Shown here piece by piece: positions 1 through 7,129 of a stretch of DNA of 8,072 bases. The position numbers and the translations under genes were made by a program. The notes under the pieces were generated by a model. That model made no database searches and was not told the origin of the DNA. It was given only the letters and a program-made list of their open reading frames with translations. Position 1 is the first letter of the stretch, and every line of letters begins with the position of its first letter. The stretch spans positions 1 to 8,072 of the forward strand of contig JALUXI010000228.1 in assembly GCA_027019045.1 (NCBI GenBank), read 5' to 3'. The stretch is from Piscirickettsiaceae bacterium. GTDB taxonomy: Bacteria > Pseudomonadota > Gammaproteobacteria > Thiomicrospirales > Thiomicrospiraceae.

Positions 1-897
1 ATTGCGCAAAGTCTGGCTTGAGACCTGTGCCACACTCTCGCCCGTCACCAATGCATCAATCCCCATTTCATCAGCCACCTGCTCTGCTGCTTTAAGCATC
101 AATCGCTTCAACATCACTCCCAAATAGCTTTCATGGATAGAGCGGAACATCTCTGCCACCACTGCCTCAAAAGGAATGGTAATAAATTGAATACGGTGAG
201 AAGCCGAATACTGGCTCCATAAATAGAGCGCCACCTGTTTTACCCCAATTTCATGTGCTGCACCGCCTAGATTAAAAAAGATGAAATGGGTTTTCATCCC
301 CCGTTTAATCGTCAAAAAGCTCGCCACAGTCGAATCAAATCCACCCGACATCAACGACAACACATCCCCCTGCATCCCCAGCGGAAAGCCCCCTAGTCCT
401 TGATAACGGTTGGTGACCAAATAGAGCTGCTGATGCGTCACCTCCAACTGCACCACCACCTCAGCGTGCTTAATATCCACCCCTTTCGGATTGCCTGCTC
501 GATAGAGTGCCGCCCCCACAAAACGCTCCAACTCATTCGAGGTAAAATCATGCTCGCCACTGCGTTTGACCCTAACCACAAAGGTTTTGTCGGCAATCTT
601 ATCCACCGCCTGCTCAACCACAATATCAGCAATCTCCTCCTTCGTTTGAAAAGGAAACTCCAACACCTCCAACACTTGATCCACTCCAGGTGTCTGCTTC
701 AATACCTTTGCAACAGGCTGATGAAATCGCTCATCACACTGCACCTCAATCTTGTCCCAAAAGCGTTTCACCACAATCTCACCATCAATGCGTTTTAACA
801 AAGTCCGTAAATTATCATGCAACTGGGCAATCATCTTTTTCTTCACCGCATTGCCCTTGACCATAATCTCTGGAAACAGCTTCACTACAAATTTCAT
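1..897 (-). CDS. thiI: tRNA 4-thiouridine synthase ThiI, C-terminus outside window (partial)
   Basis: ThiI activates the uridine at tRNA position 8 with ATP and transfers sulfur to it, giving 4-thiouridine. In many bacteria it also supplies sulfur for the thiamine thiazole ring. The 299 visible codons begin MKFVVKLFPEI, very close to E. coli ThiI. Residues about 1-165 cover the N-terminal ferredoxin-like and THUMP RNA-binding regions (RVKRSGEHDF is part of the THUMP region). The PP-loop ATP-binding motif SGGFDS is at residues 184-189, followed by FFNLGGAAHEIGVKQVA and, near the window edge, ALVTGES and QVSSQT, both typical of the adenylation domain. E. coli ThiI has 482 residues, so roughly 180 are missing. 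The catalytic cysteine of the PP-loop domain and any rhodanese domain therefore cannot be checked. The start is supported by a purine-rich AAGGAAGG (complement of 902-909) just upstream. The gene is divergent from fbp. The reading frame is open to base 1. Confidence 0.96.
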   Translation of the reverse strand, partial: MKFVVKLFPEIMVKGNAVKKKMIAQLHDNLRTLLKRIDGEIVVKRFWDKIEVQCDERFHQPVAKVLKQTPGVDQVLEVLEFPFQTKEEIADIVVEQAVDKIADKTFVVRVKRSGEHDFTSNELERFVGAALYRAGNPKGVDIKHAEVVVQLEVTHQQLYLVTNRYQGLGGFPLGMQGDVLSLMSGGFDSTVASFLTIKRGMKTHFIFFNLGGAAHEIGVKQVALYLWSQYSASHRIQFITIPFEAVVAEMFRSIHESYLGVMLKRLMLKAAEQVADEMGIDALVTGESVAQVSSQTLRN

Positions 898-978
898 CTA
901 ACCTTCCTTTTTCAATCTATTTCAATCTAAATATATGCCAAACATTCTAAGCCATTGCCACTTTTTCTGCGGCAAAAC

Positions 979-1008
979 TTGGAGAAACTTCAAACACCGT
1001 GTTATCAT
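979..1008 (+). promoter_or_regulatory. Candidate fbp promoter in the thiI/fbp divergent gap
   Basis: The hexamer TATCAT (1003-1008) is preceded by TG at 1000-1001, giving an extended -10. A weak TTGGAG (979-984) lies 18 bp upstream. Transcription would start near 1015, about 38 nt before the fbp ATG. The rest of the 155-bp gap holds a tandem TTCAATCTAT/TTCAATCTAA pair (911-930, inside the thiI leader) and a small imperfect dyad (955-961/969-975). No clear thiI promoter could be picked out. Confidence 0.45.
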
Positions 1009-1052
1009 TCCAATAGTTTTTTAATCGCAATAAAGTAAAGAGAGTAAACACT

Positions 1053-2024
1053 ATGAAAAGATTGCAAGACATCTTGGCCAAAGACGGCGTCGCTTATGAG
1101 TTAGAACAAGTCATCGACGACACCATTGTCGCCTGTAAAGACATCGCTCACAAACTTGCACAAGGTGCATTAGCAGGCATCTTAGGTTCAACTGAAGACG
1201 AAAATGTTCAAGGAGAAACCCAAAAACAACTTGATGTCATCTCAAACGACCTTTTGAAAAACATCCTGATCTCAAATATCAATGTCCGTGGTATCGGTTC
1301 TGAAGAAGAAGATTACACCGTAGCAGGTAATCCAGAAGGGAAATACCTAGTCACTTTCGATCCATTAGATGGCTCATCAAACATTGATGTTAACCTTTCA
1401 GTCGGTACTATCTTCTCTATCCTTGAAGCGAATGGCGAAGGTTCTGGCGATAACCAAGAACTTTTCCTACAGACAGGTCGCAACCAAGTGGCAGCTGGCT
1501 ATGTCCTTTATGGTCCATCAGCCATCCTTGTTTTGACCACTGGCAAAGGCGTAAACTTCTACACCCTAGACCGCACCATCGGTGAATTCGTGCTAACTAA
1601 AGAACAGGTTAAAATCCCTGAAGAGACTTCAGAATTTGCCATCAATATGTCAAACCAACGATTCTGGGAACCCGAAATGAAAGCCTATATCGACGACTGC
1701 TTGAAAGGCGAAGAAGGTCCACTTGGCAAACGATACAACATGCGTTGGGTTGCCTCTATGGTGGCCGAAGTTCACCGCATCTTGGTCCGTGGCGGTATCT
1801 TCATGTACCCATGGGACAACCGTGATCCAAACAGAGCTGGCAAACTGCGTTTGATGTACGAAGGTAACCCAATGTCTTGGATTATCGAACAAGCAGGGGG
1901 GCTAGCCACCACAGGTCGTGAGCATATCCTAGATGTTCAACCTCAAGGAATTCATGACCGTGTACCTGTCGTACTCGGTTCGAAAAAAGAAGTTGAAACC
2001 ATGATGTCTTACTACAAAAAATAA
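1053..2024 (+). CDS. fbp: Fructose-1,6-bisphosphatase, class I
   Basis: This enzyme hydrolyses fructose 1,6-bisphosphate to fructose 6-phosphate and phosphate in the cytoplasm, for gluconeogenesis and, in autotrophs, the Calvin cycle. The 323-residue length fits class I FBPases (about 330). Visible hallmarks are the acidic metal-site stretch GSEEED (82-87), the metal and phosphate motif FDPLDGSSNID (102-112), the substrate-binding region RWVASMVAEVHRILVRGGIFMYP (starting at 231) and the class I active-site signature GKLRLMYEGNP (263-273), with K264 and E270 in place. No domain is missing. The ATG at 1053 sits about 9 nt after the purine-rich stretch AAAGAGAG (near 1037-1044). It has its own terminator, and ppa follows 109 bp later on the same strand. 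Control by AMP, common in the family, cannot be judged from sequence alone. Confidence 0.97.
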   Translation: MKRLQDILAKDGVAYELEQVIDDTIVACKDIAHKLAQGALAGILGSTEDENVQGETQKQLDVISNDLLKNILISNINVRGIGSEEEDYTVAGNPEGKYLVTFDPLDGSSNIDVNLSVGTIFSILEANGEGSGDNQELFLQTGRNQVAAGYVLYGPSAILVLTTGKGVNFYTLDRTIGEFVLTKEQVKIPEETSEFAINMSNQRFWEPEMKAYIDDCLKGEEGPLGKRYNMRWVASMVAEVHRILVRGGIFMYPWDNRDPNRAGKLRLMYEGNPMSWIIEQAGGLATTGREHILDVQPQGIHDRVPVVLGSKKEVETMMSYYKK

Positions 2025-2048
2025 GCATCGGTTAGATTGAACCATCAG

Positions 2049-2070
2049 CACCCGCCTTTGCGGGTGTTTT
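2049..2070 (+). terminator. Rho-independent terminator after fbp
   Basis: CACCCGC (2049-2055) and GCGGGTG (2060-2066) form a perfect 7-bp GC-rich stem with a CTTT loop, followed directly by TTTT. It starts 24 bp after the fbp stop codon and separates fbp from ppa. Confidence 0.9.
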
Positions 2071-2072
2071 GC

Positions 2073-2103
2073 ATTTTAACGATTCGACTTGCTTCGTTAA
2101 AAT
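2073..2103 (+). promoter_or_regulatory. Perfect dyad overlapping the candidate ppa promoter
   Basis: ATTTTAACGA (2073-2082) and TCGTTAAAAT (2094-2103) are perfect 10-bp inverted repeats around an 11-base spacer. The arms contain the best-looking promoter hexamers before ppa: TTAACG (2076-2081) as -35 and TAAAAT (2098-2103) as -10, 16 bp apart. The predicted start is near 2110, about 24 nt ahead of the ppa ATG. The dyad could be an operator on the promoter. Because it is followed by TTTT it could instead be a second, weaker AT-rich terminator hairpin behind the fbp terminator. Confidence 0.5.
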
Positions 2104-2133
2104 TTTTAACTCATCTGAATAAGGAAAATAACC

Positions 2134-2658
2134 ATGGGATACAATGCCGTTCCAGCTGGAAAAGATGTACCAAATGATGTCAATGTGATTATCGAAATCC
2201 CCGCTTTTGCTCCCCCGATCAAATACGAAGTCGATAAAGAGACCGATCTCGTCTGGGTAGATCGTTTACAAGGGGCGACCATGTCCTACCCTGCCAACTA
2301 TGGCTACATTAACAATACCCTCTCTGATGATGGCGACCCTGTTGATGTTCTTGTGGTCACGCCACACCCTCTACTCGTCGGCTCCGTCATTCGTGCTCGC
2401 CCTATCGGTATCTTCTATATGGAAGATGATGGCGGTAAAGATGCCAAAGTCATCGCCGTTCCTGTCGATAAGTTGACCCCTATCTATAAAGATGTCGAAA
2501 AAGTAGAAGATATTCCACTACTCAAAGAACAAGTTGAACTCTTCTTTAGCCACTATAAAGACATTGAACCTGGCAAGTGGGTTAAAGTTGAAGGCTGGGG
2601 TGATGCCGATGCTGCGAGAGAAGAGATTCTTAATGGCGTAAAAGCATACGAAAAGTAA
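2134..2658 (+). CDS. ppa: Inorganic pyrophosphatase, soluble family I
   Basis: This cytoplasmic enzyme hydrolyses pyrophosphate to two phosphates and so drives nucleotide, protein and sugar-nucleotide synthesis. The product has 174 residues, the usual size for the bacterial hexameric enzyme (E. coli 175). The active-site residues line up with E. coli numbering plus one: E21, K30, E32, R44, Y52, Y56, the DDGDPVD signature with D66, D68 and D71, then D98, D103 and K105. Y141 and K142 follow in the SHYKDIEPGKW segment. No catalytic position is changed. The ATG at 2134 follows AAGGAAA (2121-2127) at a normal distance. It lies between its own candidate promoter (2073-2103) and its own terminator (2751-2783), so it looks monocistronic. 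The metabolic link to its neighbours fbp and ppc is inferred. Confidence 0.97.
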   Translation: MGYNAVPAGKDVPNDVNVIIEIPAFAPPIKYEVDKETDLVWVDRLQGATMSYPANYGYINNTLSDDGDPVDVLVVTPHPLLVGSVIRARPIGIFYMEDDGGKDAKVIAVPVDKLTPIYKDVEKVEDIPLLKEQVELFFSHYKDIEPGKWVKVEGWGDADAAREEILNGVKAYEK

Positions 2659-2750
2659 ATGCTTTCAAACAAGTCGTGCTGGTAAGCGTCATGGGCAAAC
2701 ATTTATTCAATTGCTCAAGCTTCCCTAGCATGCCTTTCTTCCTCTACACC

Positions 2751-2783
2751 AAAAGCATAGCCCTCAAGGTCTGTGCTTTTTTT
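2751..2783 (+). terminator. Rho-independent terminator after ppa
   Basis: AAAAGCATAG (2751-2760) pairs with CTGTGCTTTT (2771-2780) with one G-T wobble, around a 10-base loop, and runs into a seven-T tract (2777-2783). It lies about 90 bp after the ppa stop. The intervening stretch 2659-2750 shows no convincing gene or signal. Confidence 0.85.
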
Positions 2784-2807
2784 GCATCTGCGAAACCATA
2801 AGGAATT

Positions 2808-2816
2808 TGATATAAT
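2808..2816 (+). promoter_or_regulatory. Extended -10 promoter for ppc
   Basis: TGATATAAT is a perfect TGnTATAAT extended -10 element. No good -35 hexamer lies 17 bp upstream (CTGCGA), which is common for extended -10 promoters. Transcription would start near 2823, some 24 nt before the ppc ATG. Confidence 0.65.
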
Positions 2817-2846
2817 CCCCAGCAATTATTTTATAGAGAATTCATT

Positions 2847-5636
2847 ATGTCAGTTGAAAAAAGAGATAAAAAGCTTCGTGCACGAGTCAAACTACTAGGA
2901 AACATTCTTGGTCAAGTCATTGAAGCTCAAGCTGGGAAAACCATTTATGATGGCGTTGAAAAACTCCGCAAAGGCTATCTCAAACTTAGGGAAGAAGAAG
3001 ATCATCAACTTCGCCAAGAACTGATTCAATATATAGAATCCTTAGACCCAGATGAATTGACGCTGATTATTCGTGCATTTAATCTCTATTTCAGCTTAGT
3101 CAACCTCGCAGAAGAAGAGCACCAACATCACGAACGCCAAAGTCAACTGCGTTCTGACGGGCCTTTATGGACAGGCTCTGTTCTCGAAACCATTAAAGAA
3201 TTCAAAAAAGACAGCCTCACCGCAGAACAGGTTGAAACACTACTCGATAAACTCTGCTACATCCCCGTTTTCACCGCTCATCCAACCGAATCCAAACGCC
3301 GTGCAGTGATGGAAAACTTGCGTCGTATCTTCCTCACACTGGACGAGCTCAATGAAGCAGAAGCCTATGACAATCCTTATGCCTACGAAGCGGTTCTGAA
3401 AAAACTGCATTATCAAATCCAAGTGCTGTGGAAAACCGATGAAGTTCGTCGTCAAAAACCGACCGTAGAAGATGAGATTCGCAATGGGATCTACTACTTC
3501 CGCCAATCTCTTTTCCAAGCAGTGCCTACCGTCTATGACTATATGGAACGAGCACTCTCTCGTCACTATCCAGAAGCCAATATTGAAACACCCAACTTTT
3601 TCACCTTCGGTTCCTGGATCGGTGGTGATCGAGACGGCAACCCCTATGTGACCCATGACACTACGGTTCATGCACTCTATCTTCAGTCTCGTGCGGTCAT
3701 GTACGAATATCAGAAACGCGTCTTCGAACTCTCTGGTATGTTGACCCACTCTCGCCATCTGTGTGATATCAAGCAAGAATTGATCAACAAAGTCACTATT
3801 GTCGATGCTGACCTACTGGAAAAAGTGTTCCATAAACGCTCCGAGCGCTTCAAAGATGAACCCTATCGCCGTTTTCTCTATCTGATTCATGGCCGTCTTC
3901 AACAAAATATCAACTATATCGAAGCCCAAGTGTATGGCAACCCGATTGAAAAAAGTCGTTTTGCCTATCACTCTGAAGAAGAGCTGAAAGAAGACCTGCA
4001 ACTCATTTATGACTCCCTCTGTGGGCATGGCGATCAAAATGTCGCTGACGCTGACCTGAAAGACCTGATTCAACTGGTCGAAACCTTTGGTTTCTATCTG
4101 ATGCGTCTGGATATACGCCAAGAATCCACCGTGCATACGGATGCGGTGGCTGATCTACTGCGTCATATCAATATTGACTACCATGCACTCAATGAACAAG
4201 AACGCCTTGAACTACTGAGCAAACAAATCTCAAGTGCCACCATTATCGACACCCAACACCTCGCCTTAGACAACATGACAAAAGAGGTTTTGGATGTTTT
4301 CAATGTCATTCGTGAGATGCGTAAAGAGATCAGCCCTAAAGCTTTCAATAACTATGTCATCTCCATGACGCACCAAGCCAGCCATATTTTAGAAGTCCTT
4401 TTCTTGGCGCATCAAACAGGCTTGGCAGGCTACAATGCGGGTGAACCCTACTGTAATGTAAGCGTCTCCCCTCTATTTGAAACCATTGAAGATTTAGAAC
4501 ACATTGTGCCAGTGACGACTGCACTGTTTGACAACCCCACATACAATGCACTGTTAAAATCTGCCGGTAACCTTCAAGAGATCATGCTCGGCTATTCAGA
4601 TTCAGCCAAAGATGGTGGAAACCTCTCTTCAGCCTGGAGCCTCTACCAAGCTCAAGAGCAAATCATGAAGTTGGCGGATGATTACGGTATTGATGTGCGT
4701 CTGTTCCACGGTCGAGGGGGAACTGTTGGACGAGGCGGCGGCCCAACTCACTTTGCCATCCTGTCACAACCCACTGGCACCGTACGAGGTTCGATTAAAT
4801 TTACCGAACAGGGCGAAGTCCTTTCGTACAAATATAGCAATGCAGAAACCGCCGCTTATGAGCTCTCTTTAGGGGTAACCGGCTTGATGAAAGCTAGTCT
4901 CTGCTTGGTTAAAGAGATTCCAGAAGACCCACAGGAATACCTTGAAACTATGCAACTGCTGGCGAAAGATGGCGAGTATGAATATCGAGAGCTGACCGAT
5001 CGTACGCCTGGCTTCTTTGAATTCTTTTATGAAGCCACCCCTGTGAATGAGATTGGGCTACTCAATATCGGCTCTCGCCCCTCTCACCGTAAAAAAGGCA
5101 ATCTCTCCAAATCCTCCATCCGAGCCATCCCTTGGATCTTCGGCTGGGCACAAGCTCGTCTCACTTTCCCTGCATGGTATGGCACAGGTTATGCCGTGCA
5201 GAAATGGATTGAACAACACTCTGATGAAACCTTAAAAGAGATGTATGAGAACTGGCCATTCTTCCGTGCATTGATCAGCAATATTCAGATGGCACTGTAT
5301 AAAACCGATCTGAAAATTGGTCACAGCTATGCACAATTGGGTAAAAACAAAGAAGTGGCTGAAAAAATCTACAATATGATTGCGACGGAGTATAAACGCA
5401 CTGTTGACGGCAGTTTAGAGGTCAGTGGCAATGAGTATCTAATGCAAGATACGCCTAGCCTAGCACTCTCACTCTCTCGTCGTAACCCTTATTTGGAGCC
5501 GCTTAACAATATTCAGATTGTTCTGCTTAAGCGCTACAAAAATGAAGCTTTGCCAGAGGAAGAGCGACAAAAATGGCTGCCTCCGTTATTAAACAGCATC
5601 AATGCCATTGCAGCAGGCATGCGTAATACGGGTTAG
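2847..5636 (+). CDS. ppc: Phosphoenolpyruvate carboxylase
   Basis: PEP carboxylase joins PEP and bicarbonate to give oxaloacetate and phosphate. It is the anaplerotic entry to the TCA cycle and to the aspartate family. The full-length product has 929 residues, somewhat longer than the E. coli enzyme (883). The first signature FTAHPTESKRR starts at residue 142, with catalytic His145. GGDRDGNPYVT follows further on, and the glycine-rich loop FHGRGGTVGRGGGP spans 620-633. GSRPSHRKK begins at 742, then AIPWIFGWAQARL. The chain ends AAGMRNTG, the conserved C-terminus whose Asn takes part in aspartate feedback binding in E. coli. The N-terminus (KLRARVKLLGNILGQVI) is family-typical and supports the ATG at 2847, which has only a weak AGAGA ribosome-binding site (2835-2839). 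Own promoter and terminator suggest a single-gene unit. Oxaloacetate leads to aspartate, the substrate of PanD encoded next. Confidence 0.97.
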   Translation: MSVEKRDKKLRARVKLLGNILGQVIEAQAGKTIYDGVEKLRKGYLKLREEEDHQLRQELIQYIESLDPDELTLIIRAFNLYFSLVNLAEEEHQHHERQSQLRSDGPLWTGSVLETIKEFKKDSLTAEQVETLLDKLCYIPVFTAHPTESKRRAVMENLRRIFLTLDELNEAEAYDNPYAYEAVLKKLHYQIQVLWKTDEVRRQKPTVEDEIRNGIYYFRQSLFQAVPTVYDYMERALSRHYPEANIETPNFFTFGSWIGGDRDGNPYVTHDTTVHALYLQSRAVMYEYQKRVFELSGMLTHSRHLCDIKQELINKVTIVDADLLEKVFHKRSERFKDEPYRRFLYLIHGRLQQNINYIEAQVYGNPIEKSRFAYHSEEELKEDLQLIYDSLCGHGDQNVADADLKDLIQLVETFGFYLMRLDIRQESTVHTDAVADLLRHINIDYHALNEQERLELLSKQISSATIIDTQHLALDNMTKEVLDVFNVIREMRKEISPKAFNNYVISMTHQASHILEVLFLAHQTGLAGYNAGEPYCNVSVSPLFETIEDLEHIVPVTTALFDNPTYNALLKSAGNLQEIMLGYSDSAKDGGNLSSAWSLYQAQEQIMKLADDYGIDVRLFHGRGGTVGRGGGPTHFAILSQPTGTVRGSIKFTEQGEVLSYKYSNAETAAYELSLGVTGLMKASLCLVKEIPEDPQEYLETMQLLAKDGEYEYRELTDRTPGFFEFFYEATPVNEIGLLNIGSRPSHRKKGNLSKSSIRAIPWIFGWAQARLTFPAWYGTGYAVQKWIEQHSDETLKEMYENWPFFRALISNIQMALYKTDLKIGHSYAQLGKNKEVAEKIYNMIATEYKRTVDGSLEVSGNEYLMQDTPSLALSLSRRNPYLEPLNNIQIVLLKRYKNEALPEEERQKWLPPLLNSINAIAAGMRNTG

Positions 5637-5643
5637 CCTCTAT

Positions 5644-5672
5644 TTGAGCACCATTCAAAATAAGCGTATAAT
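5644..5672 (+). promoter_or_regulatory. Strong-looking sigma70 promoter for panD
   Basis: TTGAGC (5644-5649) and a perfect TATAAT (5667-5672) are separated by exactly 17 bp. The -35 begins only 8 bp after the ppc stop codon. Predicted initiation at about 5678-5680 falls inside the left arm of the ppc terminator hairpin, giving panD a leader of about 36 nt. Confidence 0.75.
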
Positions 5673-5699
5673 AAACGGCTCAAAAATGAGCCGTTTTTT
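5673..5699 (+). terminator. Rho-independent terminator after ppc
   Basis: The arms AAACGGCTCA (5673-5682) and TGAGCCGTTT (5687-5696) form a perfect 10-bp stem with an AAAA loop, ending in a six-T tract (5694-5699). It directly abuts the panD promoter and precedes the panD ATG by 15 bp. Confidence 0.92.
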
Positions 5700-5714
5700 A
5701 TAGGATTCAAAAAT

Positions 5715-6104
5715 ATGCAAATTACGCTTTTAAAATCAAAACTGCACCGTGTCACCACCACACATGCTGAACTGGATTATGAAGGATCCTGTGCAATCGA
5801 CGGCCACCTGCTGGACACCGCAGGGATTCGAGAATACGAACAGATTCAAATTTACAATATCAACAATGGTGAACGATTCACTACTTACGCCATCCGTGCT
5901 GAAGAACACAGCGGCATCATCTCAGTTAATGGTGCGGCGGCACATAAAGCCAGCCCAGGTGACCTATTGATTATCGCTACCTATGCGGTGCTAGATGAAA
6001 AAGAAGCCAACAGCTTCAAACCCGTCATGCTCTATTTCAACGAGCAGAACCAAATCATCCATAGCCGCAACACCATTCCTAAGCAAATGAAAGAAGCAGG
6101 CTAG
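5715..6104 (+). CDS. panD: Aspartate 1-decarboxylase, pyruvoyl-dependent
   Basis: PanD decarboxylates L-aspartate to beta-alanine, the amine half of pantothenate and so of coenzyme A. The proenzyme cleaves itself between Gly24 and Ser25, and Ser25 becomes the pyruvoyl cofactor. That site is plain here (YEGSCAID, G24-S25). Other active-site residues known from E. coli are present: K9, H11, Y22, R54, T57 and Y58. The segment ISVNGAAAHKASPGDLLIIATYA is the conserved second half of the barrel. The 129-residue length matches the family (about 126). The start ATG follows TAGGA (5701-5705). The stop codon lies inside the loop of a terminator-like hairpin (6093-6114). No panB or panC is visible, so panD stands apart from other pantothenate genes here. 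Its upstream neighbour ppc supplies oxaloacetate, the precursor of aspartate. Confidence 0.97.
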   Translation: MQITLLKSKLHRVTTTHAELDYEGSCAIDGHLLDTAGIREYEQIQIYNINNGERFTTYAIRAEEHSGIISVNGAAAHKASPGDLLIIATYAVLDEKEANSFKPVMLYFNEQNQIIHSRNTIPKQMKEAG

Positions 6105-6114
6105 CCCCTGCTTC
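6093..6114. terminator. Hairpin at the panD / lipoprotein convergence, possible bidirectional terminator
   Basis: GAAGCAGG (6093-6100) and CCTGCTTC (6107-6114) form a perfect 8-bp stem with a 6-base loop that contains the panD stop codon. Neither side has a clean T-tract: ATGCCTTATTTATT follows rightwards, and TTTCATTTGCTT is read leftwards. Termination in both directions between the convergent genes is therefore plausible but not certain. Confidence 0.6.
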
Positions 6115-6123
6115 ATGCCTTAT

Positions 6124-6975
6124 TTATTCATTTCCTTCGTATCCCTCATTTCCTTCGTACCCATGTTGTCCCTCACTTCCTTCATACCCCTCACCATAAT
6201 AAGGCTTCGTGACAGGTTGTGAATTGACAGGCTGTGTATTTGTCGTCTGACTGCTAGCATTCTGAGGAAGATTGCTCAAGGTTTGAGAAAAATGCGCCAA
6301 TGCAGTCTGAGCATCAACCAAACTGCCATTAGTTAGCTGACTCACAATATTAGAAGCATCGTTATCAAAAGTGGCGGTATTATCAAAATTTACAGTTGTT
6401 ACCGTGACTTTACGCTGTTCCTGTGGGGTCGGTAACTGAATACCATTATTCGGATTACCATCTCCATCCAAAGTCATCAGTAAACGCACTCTATTGACAA
6501 CACCTGGATCAGATGCCTTTGCAGGCTGAACTTGAACCGTCTGCTTCGTGCCCGTTTGCGTCACGATACCTGATGGACTGGTGGTTGTAATCGGTTGCGA
6601 CACAACCACTTTTTTAGCCGCAAGCGTCAGAGGCGTCACAATTTTTTGACAGACAGAAGTTCCCAGTTTCAATTTTCCAATATAAAAGCTCACCTCTTCT
6701 TGAGAAGAACAGTTAAATCCGCCAGTTGAACTAGTATATCCAGAAAAGCTTTTAGACTGATACTGTAAATTTGCCACGGGTGCATCCACAAATTGTGCTT
6801 GAATCGTATTTGCAGGCAATACTTGAGCAGGTGTACTAGATATAGATGATCCTCCTGAGACAGGTATACTACCCGTCGCTAGACCACTGGAAGCGATTTG
6901 ATTACACCCACTTAAATTCATACTCGCAGCAATCAACGCAACCGATGCAATATGCAATTTTTCTTTAATAAACAT
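6124..6975 (-). CDS. Predicted lipoprotein with Tyr/Glu/Gly repeat tail, function unknown
   Basis: The 283-residue product starts with a lipoprotein signal: positive residues (KEK), a hydrophobic stretch and lipobox LSGC at 21-24. Cys24 would be the lipidated residue, and Asn at +2 points to the outer membrane. Residues 62-105 (FVDAPVANLQY, then SGYTSSTGGFNC, then VSFYIGKLKLG) resemble a module seen in many proteobacterial surface lipoproteins, usually of the form VDxxVxGLxY ... SGxTxxxGxF ... VxFxIGxxxLG. Residues 161-182 (NRVRLLMTLDGDGNPNNGIQLP) are also typical of that group and contain a DxDxN pattern that could bind calcium. Cys89 and Cys109 could form a disulfide. The middle is Thr/Ser/Gln rich. 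The C-terminal 25 residues are tandem GYEGNE-type repeats. A strong AAGGAG (complement of 6985-6990) supports the start. The gene converges on panD and diverges from the small acidic protein gene at 7378. A structural or adhesive surface role is a guess; no enzyme motif is seen. Confidence 0.8.
   Translation of the reverse strand: MFIKEKLHIASVALIAASMNLSGCNQIASSGLATGSIPVSGGSSISSTPAQVLPANTIQAQFVDAPVANLQYQSKSFSGYTSSTGGFNCSSQEEVSFYIGKLKLGTSVCQKIVTPLTLAAKKVVVSQPITTTSPSGIVTQTGTKQTVQVQPAKASDPGVVNRVRLLMTLDGDGNPNNGIQLPTPQEQRKVTVTTVNFDNTATFDNDASNIVSQLTNGSLVDAQTALAHFSQTLSNLPQNASSQTTNTQPVNSQPVTKPYYGEGYEGSEGQHGYEGNEGYEGNE
6127..6189 (-). repeat. 18-bp tandem repeat encoding GYEGNE units
   Basis: Three 18-bp units (6127-6144, 6145-6162 and 6172-6189) encode GYEGNE, GYEGNE and GYEGSE. 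A 9-bp insert encoding GQH lies between the second and third (6163-6171), and a shorter related YYGEG stretch lies upstream in the gene. In-frame units of this kind can vary in number by slippage. Confidence 0.85.
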
Positions 6976-7094
6976 CGTACCATTCTCCTTTTTGATCTCA
7001 ATGACAGTTTGTGTGAAGTAGTTAATTGAGTTTGAATGCTGCCCATTCAGCCACTCTACAAATCTTCTTGAAACTTAACTCTATCATTAAAAAG

Positions 7095-7129
7095 TTAAAC
7101 AAATATTAAGAGATTTAATATTTGTTTAA
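7095..7129. promoter_or_regulatory. Perfect 15-bp-arm palindrome in the divergent control region
   Basis: TTAAACAAATATTAA (7095-7109) is repeated exactly in inverted form at 7115-7129 around the 5-base spacer GAGAT. It lies 120 bp upstream of the lipoprotein start and overlaps the candidate -35 of the rightward small gene. It is not followed by a T-tract, which argues against a terminator and for an operator bound by a dimeric regulator, or a cruciform. The remaining gap towards the lipoprotein (6991-7094) shows no clear promoter of its own. Confidence 0.6.

Noticed and set aside
400..798. A 132-codon rightward open frame inside thiI.
   Set aside because: The opposite strand encodes clear ThiI sequence across the same bases, and the product is a low-complexity Leu/His-rich shadow.
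955..975. Imperfect dyad TTGCCAC/GCGGCAA in the thiI-fbp gap as an operator.
   Set aside because: Arms are only 7 bp with a mismatch; too weak to support without a known regulator motif.
3240..3776. A 178-codon open frame antisense to ppc.
   Set aside because: It lies wholly inside the conserved ppc coding sequence, has no ribosome-binding site and its product resembles no protein family; it is a shadow of ppc codon use.
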